A stretch of 5,851 nt of DNA from Bacteroidales bacterium. Its GTDB lineage: Bacteria; Bacteroidota; Bacteroidia; Bacteroidales; UBA12481. The notes under the pieces were generated by a model. That model ran no database searches. It was given only the letters and a program-made list of their open reading frames with translations, and was not told where the DNA came from. Location: contig JAGHDB010000255.1 of assembly GCA_021160155.1 (NCBI GenBank), positions 1 through 5,851 on the forward strand, read 5' to 3'. Positions 1 through 4,430 of this stretch are shown here, one piece after another (the stretch's first letter is position 1; each line of letters starts with the position of its first letter). Made by a program: the position numbers and the translations under genes.

Positions 1-107
1 CCTGATGTTCCGTCATAAGCAATGTCAGCGACATAACCCTCGCTTTCTAAACCCTTTTGAATAAAAGCTGCAACCTTCTTCTCATCTTCAATAATTAATA
101 CTCGCAT
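1..107 (-). CDS. OmpR/PhoB-type response regulator, N-terminal part (truncated by window edge)
   Basis: Read on the minus strand from ATG at 107-105, the first 35 codons begin MRVLIIEDEKKVAAFIQKGL and remain open to the window edge. This is the start of a CheY-like receiver domain: a hydrophobic first beta strand (VLII), the acidic pair E7-D8 that helps bind Mg2+, then the first helix and the 'EGYVADIAYDG' second strand. The wording is closest to OmpR-family regulators of the CusR/CopR type, which are phosphorylated by a membrane sensor kinase and bind DNA through a C-terminal winged helix. The phosphate-accepting Asp, the DNA-binding domain and any partner kinase lie outside the window. An in-frame ATG at 128-126 would add seven residues, but receiver domains normally start directly with this strand, so 107 is preferred. 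A near-consensus -7 box (TATATTTC on the minus strand, 137-130) lies upstream. The subfamily is inference; the receiver-domain call is strong. Confidence 0.9.
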   Translation of the reverse strand, partial: MRVLIIEDEKKVAAFIQKGLESEGYVADIAYDGTS

Positions 108-175
108 GAGTCTGTCATTTAACGTCATCGAAATATATGCTTAAAAATAAACATTATTACTGTACAATCAGAAAG

Positions 176-191
176 ATTACAATATTGTAAT
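176..191. repeat. Perfect 16-bp palindrome in the divergent intergenic region
   Basis: ATTACAATATTGTAAT is its own reverse complement over all 16 bases. It lies between the two divergent starts, 69 bp from the regulator start and 88 bp from the start at 279, and its right half is the first 7-mer of the 11-bp array. It could be a dimer-binding operator for the divergent regulator or for another factor. It has no T-tract and is too AT-rich to be a convincing terminator. Confidence 0.55.
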
Positions 192-235
192 GTAGTGTTA
201 ATCAAACATTAATCTAAGTGTAAGCTTCTTGTAAT
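185..235. promoter_or_regulatory. Array of five 7-mers at exact 11-bp spacing, candidate response-regulator operator
   Basis: Five 7-mers are each separated by exactly 4 bp: TTGTAAT (185-191), TGTTAAT (196-202), CATTAAT (207-213), GTGTAAG (218-224) and TTGTAAT (229-235). All share TAA at positions 4-6, so TAA recurs at 188, 199, 210, 221 and 232. Tandem 7-mers with 4-bp spacers (one helical turn) are the known architecture of PhoB-type (PHO box) and related OmpR-family operators, where each half-site binds one monomer of a dimer. The last copy ends 10 bp before the TATTTTTG box at 246, a position suited to activation of the downstream gene. The adjacent divergent gene encodes such a regulator, which makes it the obvious candidate binder. 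The sequence pattern is seen directly; the function is inferred. In AT-rich DNA part of the pattern could be chance. Confidence 0.6.
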
Positions 236-245
236 TATTGATCAA

Positions 246-253
246 TATTTTTG
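246..253 (+). promoter_or_regulatory. Bacteroidota -7 box of the promoter for the gene at 279
   Basis: TATTTTTG matches the Bacteroidota -7 consensus TAnnTTTG exactly. It lies 25 bp before the ATG at 279 and would give a leader of roughly 20 nt. No TTG sits at the usual -33 spacing (the nearest, at 229-231, is only 14 bp away). That fits a promoter that depends on an activator bound to the array ending at 235. Confidence 0.5.
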
Positions 254-278
254 ATCCGTAACAATAAATCATTCAATC

Positions 279-1592
279 ATGAAAATATTGCAAAGCTTAA
301 AACCAAGAATTTTTATATCAATTATCTTTTCCCTGTTATGTAGTATCTCTGTATCTATAGCCCAGGAAAACACTGATCAGGAAAATGTCGAACAAGATAA
401 TCTGTTAAGAGAAAAAGCGATCAAAGTCTTTCTTGATATGCGTGGCAACAGGGCTGAACATATAAAACGTGAAATTACATTTATCAATTATGTACGAGAC
501 AGAAAGCAGGCTCAGTTGTATATAATGGAAACCCGGCAATCAACCGGGGCTAAAGGATCAGAATATACCATTACTTTGATCGGGCAACAGGAGTTTGAAT
601 CGATCAATGATACAATTGTTTACATCTCAAAAGCCTCTGATACAGATGAGATGGTAAGAGATAAGTTGGTGAAACTTTTAAAGCACGGATTAATGCGATA
701 TGTTGAAAAAACGCCATTGGCCGATTATATCACTCTTTCATATAATTATAAATCTAAGCCAACAGATGTTATAGACAAATGGGATTATTGGGTGTTCAGC
801 ACAAGGTTCAATTATGACATGAGTAAAAGATCATCAAGGAATGAGTTTTCAATTAACGGATCATTCTCAGCCGACCGGGTAACCCCCGAACTAAAAACCA
901 GTTTTTATATTGGATCTGATTACGACAGGGAAAAGTATATTTTCTCAAGTGGGGAAACATATACCAGCATATCACGTTCCCATAGGCTGACCGGACTGAT
1001 TGTTAAGAGTATAGGAGAGCATTGGTCGGTTGGAGGGTTTTCTTCTATTAACTCATCATACTATTCAAATACAAAATTTGCTTTTGAAATTGCTCCTGCA
1101 TTTGAATTCAATATTTTTCCTTATTCCGTATCTACACGTCGTGAGTTTCGCTTACTATATAAAGCAGCATACAGAAATGTGTATTACGAAGAAGAAACCA
1201 TATACTTCAAAACACATGAGAACCTCTTCTACGAGAGCCTTTCTGCCTCTTTTCAGTTAAAAGAAAGATGGGGATCATTATGGGCATCCATGGAAGGATC
1301 ACACTACTTTCATGATTTTTCAAAACTTAACCTCGATTTCTCATGCAACCTGAACCTGAGGTTATTTGAAGGATTATCAATGGATATTCGAGGAGGATAC
1401 TCCGCCATCCGTGATCAGTTAGCCTTAAGAAAAGGAGGAGCAACTGAAACTGAAATATTCTTACATCAAAAGGAAATTGCTGAAAATTACAGATTATCAA
1501 CTGAAATAGGTTTCAGATATACGTTTGGCTCAATTTACAGCAATGTGGTAAATCCTCGTTTTGGCAACGGAGGTCGTCACCATAGAAGATAA
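279..1592 (+). CDS. Secreted outer-membrane beta-barrel protein of unknown function
   Basis: This 437-residue protein starts with a clear Sec signal peptide: basic residues K2, K8 and R10, a hydrophobic run at about 11-27, and probable cleavage after A28 (SIA|QE). Residues about 46-150 form a small mixed alpha/beta periplasmic module containing 'VFLDMRG' (50-56), 'REITFINYVRDR' (64-75), 'EYTITLIGQ' (95-103) and 'KLLKHGLMRYVEKTPLADY' (132-150). From about 150 to 417 come alternating aromatic/polar strands typical of an outer-membrane beta-barrel, the last being about 'LSTEIGFRYTFGS'. I recall similar proteins with this N-terminal module fused to a barrel in Bacteroidota and related phyla, but know no characterised function. 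The tail after the last strand is unusual: about 20 residues ending in 'GGRHHRR' instead of a terminal Phe. The gene is divergent from a response regulator and preceded by a likely operator array, so two-component control is probable. The ATG at 279 is chosen because the signal peptide begins there. Confidence 0.85.
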   Translation: MKILQSLKPRIFISIIFSLLCSISVSIAQENTDQENVEQDNLLREKAIKVFLDMRGNRAEHIKREITFINYVRDRKQAQLYIMETRQSTGAKGSEYTITLIGQQEFESINDTIVYISKASDTDEMVRDKLVKLLKHGLMRYVEKTPLADYITLSYNYKSKPTDVIDKWDYWVFSTRFNYDMSKRSSRNEFSINGSFSADRVTPELKTSFYIGSDYDREKYIFSSGETYTSISRSHRLTGLIVKSIGEHWSVGGFSSINSSYYSNTKFAFEIAPAFEFNIFPYSVSTRREFRLLYKAAYRNVYYEEETIYFKTHENLFYESLSASFQLKERWGSLWASMEGSHYFHDFSKLNLDFSCNLNLRLFEGLSMDIRGGYSAIRDQLALRKGGATETEIFLHQKEIAENYRLSTEIGFRYTFGSIYSNVVNPRFGNGGRHHRR

Positions 1593-1799
1593 ATTGGAAC
1601 ATTGGATATGCTACAAAAAACCGCAGGGTAAGTTAAGACATAAAAAAATGTAACATACCATGTGGATTAACCAATAGCATCTTACAATCTTTTCTGTTAA
1701 TTTTGATTTCTGTCTGAATATTTTGTGATTTTGTTAAAACTTTCACAGCCAGAGCTATTTACAAACTCTCAAAAAGTTCTTACGTAGTCTCTTGCCGGT

Positions 1800-1861
1800 A
1801 TGAATTGTCAAATTAGAATATGGAGGTCGATCCGGATCGGATAATTTGATGGACAGTTCAT
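1800..1861. repeat. 62-bp nested inverted repeat, possible structured leader or small mobile-like hairpin
   Basis: Three nested complementary segments share one axis. The outer arm is 1800-1807 (ATGAATTG) against 1854-1861 (CAGTTCAT), eight pairs with one G-T wobble. The middle arm is TCAAATTA (1808-1815) against TAATTTGA (1842-1849), eight perfect pairs. The innermost is CGATCCGGATCG (1828-1839), a perfect 12-bp palindrome that folds as a 4-bp stem with a CCGG loop. The strands are offset by a 4-nt bulge (1850-1853) and an asymmetric internal loop (1816-1827 against 1840-1841). The element ends 48 bp before the DedA start. It could be a folded 5' leader, an operator, an sRNA hairpin or a small hairpin-type repeat. 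There is no following T-run, so a terminator is unlikely. Confidence 0.5.
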
Positions 1862-1894
1862 GATCAAGATAATAGGTACTGAGCGTATTTTGAT

Positions 1895-1902
1895 TATTTT
1901 TG
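1895..1902 (+). promoter_or_regulatory. Possible -7 box very close to the DedA start
   Basis: TATTTTTG matches TAnnTTTG exactly and ends 7 bp before the ATG at 1910. If used, transcription would start only a few bases before the start codon, giving a nearly leaderless mRNA. No TTG is visible at the expected -33 distance. Such 8-mers also arise by chance in this AT-rich stretch. Confidence 0.3.
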
Positions 1903-1909
1903 AATTTGT

Positions 1910-2518
1910 ATGCCTCCTGAAATAGTTTATTATATTTCTAAATACGGGTACCTGGCAATCCTGGTACTGGTCTTTCTGCAGGAAACCGGCGTACCCAATC
2001 CGATACCCAATGAACTGGTGCTGATGTTCTCCGGATACCTTTCGTTTAAAGGAGTACTTCTTTTCCCGGTCATTATTCTAACGGCGATAGCATCTGACTT
2101 TGTGGGCACCAGTATTCTGTATGTGGTTTTCTTTTTTTCAGGCTCTTTCATTATCAAACATCTGCCCCGGTGGTTCCCGGTTTCGAAAAAGGTACTGGAT
2201 AATATGAGGGTGCGTCTTTCAGGAAAGGGTAAGTGGAAAATCTTTCTGGGTCGTATTACGCCCTTTATCCGTGGGTATACTTCGGTAACTGCCGGACTCC
2301 TTCACATAAAACCGAAAATATTTTTCCCCATAGCCGTGGGCTCCGCCACCCTCTGGAGCAGCGTTTGTGTTTTAACCGGCAGATTATTAGGCGGTTATTG
2401 GAGCCTGGTGGATAAAAACATCAATAATATCAAGTACGGTATCCTTGCCGTTGTGCTGACCGTAATTGCAATTCTCGTTTTGCGGTATCTTAAAAGGAGA
2501 AAACCTGAGAAATTATAA
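1910..2518 (+). CDS. DedA-family integral membrane protein (VTT/SNARE-associated domain)
   Basis: This 202-residue polytopic membrane protein carries the hallmarks of the DedA family (VTT domain). The N-terminal helix and re-entrant region hold E25 in 'LQETGVPNPIPNE' (23-35), with P29, P31, P33 and E35, matching the family's E-x-x-x-P-x-P-x-E pattern. The second half has 'FLGRITPFIRG' (112-122) with R115 and R121 flanking P118, followed by A128-G129, W149 and a Gly-rich segment (G157, G161-G162). In E. coli YqjA/YghB two arginines with the same six-residue spacing are essential. Characterised bacterial DedA proteins include the undecaprenyl-phosphate translocases that recycle the lipid carrier for wall synthesis, and others affect membrane potential and antimicrobial resistance; which of these applies here cannot be told. 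The hydrophobic helix at about 174-192 is followed by a basic C-terminal tail (KRRKPEKL), as expected for a cytoplasmic end. Length is normal for the family. A TGA at 1901-1903 immediately upstream in frame fixes ATG 1910 as the first start. Confidence 0.92.
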   Translation: MPPEIVYYISKYGYLAILVLVFLQETGVPNPIPNELVLMFSGYLSFKGVLLFPVIILTAIASDFVGTSILYVVFFFSGSFIIKHLPRWFPVSKKVLDNMRVRLSGKGKWKIFLGRITPFIRGYTSVTAGLLHIKPKIFFPIAVGSATLWSSVCVLTGRLLGGYWSLVDKNINNIKYGILAVVLTVIAILVLRYLKRRKPEKL

Positions 2519-2544
2519 TCCAACAAATCAATCCATTTTGTGTG

Positions 2545-2560
2545 CATGCCTGCAGGCATG
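2545..2560. repeat. Perfect 16-bp palindrome downstream of the DedA gene
   Basis: CATGCCTGCAGGCATG is self-complementary over 16 bases and could form a 6-bp GC-rich stem with a TGCA loop, 26 nt after the DedA stop. A second small hairpin follows (CAGC 2568-2571 with GCTG 2575-2578), and CATGAAGA occurs twice, 24 bp apart (2557-2564 and 2581-2588). There is no T-run, so this is not a classical intrinsic terminator, though it might shape the 3' end of the DedA mRNA or act as an operator for the next gene. Confidence 0.45.
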
Positions 2561-2610
2561 AAGAATGCAGCCATGCTGGTCATGAAGATGAAATAATTGT
2601 TAAAAAAATG

Positions 2611-2618
2611 TATATTTG
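2611..2618 (+). promoter_or_regulatory. Bacteroidota -7 box of the promoter for the SH3/beta-barrel gene
   Basis: TATATTTG is an exact TAnnTTTG match ending 22 bp before the GTG at 2641, giving a predicted leader of roughly 15-20 nt. TTGTTAAA occurs at 2597-2604 and again at 2616-2623, and the related TTGTAAAT at 2633-2640. The TTG at 2597-2599 is too close (11 bp) to be an ideal -33 element. With the 122-bp gap, this suggests the gene is transcribed separately from the DedA gene. Confidence 0.45.
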
Positions 2619-2640
2619 TTAAATTAGGATATTTGTAAAT

Positions 2641-4410
2641 GTGAAAACACCTCTATTTCACACATTCAAACTGGTTGCTATACTGATTGTTTTTACTCTT
2701 AGTGCTTCTCCGGCAGCCCATTCAAAAACAGATACCCGAAAAAATAAATTCAGGTATGTCATACGTTATACCCGAACCGGCAACGTGGCTGTCAGGGATT
2801 CTGCCGCATTCTCTGCGAATGAGATTATCCGCCTGAACCGGTTTGAAAAGATCCTGGTTACCGACAATAAGGTTGATGAGTGGCTTCCCGTACTCTATCC
2901 TCGCAAGGGATACATTAACCGATACCGGCTCTATACCGAACGCGACCTGGATATTCTGCATCGTAATAAGTTGGCACGGCTCAAGGAGCTGGATCTGATC
3001 GCATCCGGAAAAACTCCATTTCAGGATTATCTTGAAAACAAGAATGGTTTAGCCCTCTTTGATCCTTCAAGAGTCTGGCGTTCTGACGACCGTTATCAGG
3101 TTAAGATCGTAAGTGCTTCCGTATTAAACCTGCGTTTTGTTCCCTCTGCCGAATTTGATACCATCGGACAATTTGTCCAATGGGACAAGATCATTATTGA
3201 AAAAAACTTTGGTCTGGAAAGCCATTGGAATAAGGTGATATGGCCCATGAAAGGATTCGTCAACAGTCAGTACCTTTTTACTGACGAGCAGGTCAAACGA
3301 CTTTACAATGAGCAACTCATGCAGATCTGGAGCATTGAAGATGCGGTTTCAATATCATCCATTACCCTGGCAATGAATAAGAAAGAACTTGTCGTTTGCC
3401 AAAAACATCCTGAGAATAACACCATTATCAAATCAAAAAAAGCTGATTTTATCATCCGGAAAAGCATTCAGTCCGTTGCAGATACCTCGGTGTTAATATG
3501 GTGGACCGATCCGCAGGATCCCGAACAGAATAACTATCTCAATTCGGCAACGCTGAACCTGCAAATCAACAACGCCGAGATTCAGGATAATTTCAAAGCC
3601 AGATTGTATTGCCGCAGACCGGATGAAGAAGATTACCGCCCGTTGGTATTGGGTAAACCTGAGATCATTAAAGAGGGATATCCAACCTCCTGGATCATAG
3701 GACGTAATGAGCACAACCTGATCAAAGGAGCCTACGATTTCAAAGTTGAGATATTTGATGCCGTGACAGGGGATCTGCTCACTACTCAAACAGCTTTCTC
3801 CCGCAAGGCACTGAGCAACATTAATTTTGAGAATAATTATGCCCGGAGAATGAAACTGGATGCTTTCATCGCCGTATCCCCCTTATATCTGCCCGTTGAA
3901 GCAGACTTTTCAAGATTCGGATTTCCGTGGGGATACAACTTTGAATTTAGCAAAGAGGGATGGCGCCTGGGTTTGGGAGCCGGGCACAATACCATGAAAG
4001 CACAATCAAGCACCGGAGCTTTCAACCTTGTGACCAGCAATACCTATATATATGCCAAATATGTTCCTTTCAGATTGTTTAATGACCACCTGGATCTGTT
4101 TGTCCTGGCAGGCGGCACTCAGTGGATCACAAAAATCGTTAATGTAAAACACCCCGAGCATTGGGAGTATTATCCTTTGGAAGCCGATCAGGGTTATTAC
4201 TTCACCGGCGGATGTGGCGCTATGTTTGTCGTAAAGCATCTATTAGTCGGAATTCAATACCAGTTTTACGGAACTCCCTTAGTGGTTTTGGGTACTCCTC
4301 TGAATGAGCCTGAAACAAAAGAAGAATTAAGTCACTATATCCCTACGAACCAATACAAATTATATGCAGGCTCCAACCAGTTACAAGTATTATTGGGATA
4401 CCGGTTTTAG
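2641..4410 (+). CDS. Envelope protein with two SH3-like domains, a beta-rich middle and a C-terminal beta-barrel
   Basis: This 589-residue protein begins with a signal peptide: K2 and K10, a hydrophobic core at about 11-22, and probable cleavage near AHS28|K29. Two bacterial SH3-like domains follow. The first (about 39-98) has 'GNVAVRDSA' and 'WLPVLYPRKGYINRYRL'. The second (about 153-213) has 'SVLNLRFVPSAEFDTIGQF' and 'WNKVIWPMKGFVNSQYLF'. Both end in the family's typical W...(K)G(Y/F)(I/V)N pattern and are joined by a charged, probably helical linker. Residues about 235-400 are beta-rich and possibly Ig-like, with W287-W288. From about 401 to 589 alternating hydrophobic/aromatic strands ending in '...QVLLGYRF', with a terminal Phe, look like an outer-membrane beta-barrel carrying a normal C-terminal assembly signal. 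SH3-like domains often bind peptidoglycan or peptide ligands, so a link between wall and outer membrane is plausible but inferred. The start is GTG: an in-frame TAA at 2620-2622 lies upstream, no ATG is available near the signal peptide, and the overlapping ATG at 2639 is stopped at once (ATGTGA). The next gene starts 20 bp later, so the two are probably co-transcribed. Confidence 0.85.
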   Translation: MKTPLFHTFKLVAILIVFTLSASPAAHSKTDTRKNKFRYVIRYTRTGNVAVRDSAAFSANEIIRLNRFEKILVTDNKVDEWLPVLYPRKGYINRYRLYTERDLDILHRNKLARLKELDLIASGKTPFQDYLENKNGLALFDPSRVWRSDDRYQVKIVSASVLNLRFVPSAEFDTIGQFVQWDKIIIEKNFGLESHWNKVIWPMKGFVNSQYLFTDEQVKRLYNEQLMQIWSIEDAVSISSITLAMNKKELVVCQKHPENNTIIKSKKADFIIRKSIQSVADTSVLIWWTDPQDPEQNNYLNSATLNLQINNAEIQDNFKARLYCRRPDEEDYRPLVLGKPEIIKEGYPTSWIIGRNEHNLIKGAYDFKVEIFDAVTGDLLTTQTAFSRKALSNINFENNYARRMKLDAFIAVSPLYLPVEADFSRFGFPWGYNFEFSKEGWRLGLGAGHNTMKAQSSTGAFNLVTSNTYIYAKYVPFRLFNDHLDLFVLAGGTQWITKIVNVKHPEHWEYYPLEADQGYYFTGGCGAMFVVKHLLVGIQYQFYGTPLVVLGTPLNEPETKEELSHYIPTNQYKLYAGSNQLQVLLGYRF

Positions 4411-4430
4411 TAAAATGATCAGAAAATCTC

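Larger units (their letters stand above)
1593..1909. other. 317-bp intergenic region without a supported gene
   Basis: No convincing coding region was found on the plus strand; the only plus-strand starts give frames of about 21 codons or fewer, and no long minus-strand frame spans the region. The left part (about 1593-1790) is very AT-rich. It contains a TAATTTTG (1698-1705) that matches the -7 consensus but has no gene close behind it. AACTTT at 1738-1743 and AAAGTT at 1773-1778 form only a weak inverted repeat. No hairpin followed by a T-run, as expected of an intrinsic terminator for the upstream gene, was seen. The right part holds the nested inverted repeat at 1800-1861 and the promoter-like box at 1895-1902. 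Confidence 0.7.

Noticed and set aside
1593..1680. Intrinsic terminator after the gene at 279
   Set aside because: Only a 4-bp ACAT/ATGT pairing around an A-run (about 1638-1650) was found, with no GC-rich stem or T-run.
1698..1705. TAATTTTG as a promoter
   Set aside because: It fits the -7 consensus, but the nearest start is about 200 bp away, there is no -33 TTG, and the surroundings are so AT-rich that chance matches are expected.
2545..2564. Resemblance to a cloning-vector polylinker (CCTGCAGGCATG)
   Set aside because: The 12-base identity is explained by the palindrome; flanking bases do not match the polylinker, so vector contamination is not supported.
2509..2622. His/Cys-rich open frame across the gap after DedA
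   Set aside because: It has no upstream start codon and arises from the palindrome and the repeated CATGAAGA words; it is not a supported gene.
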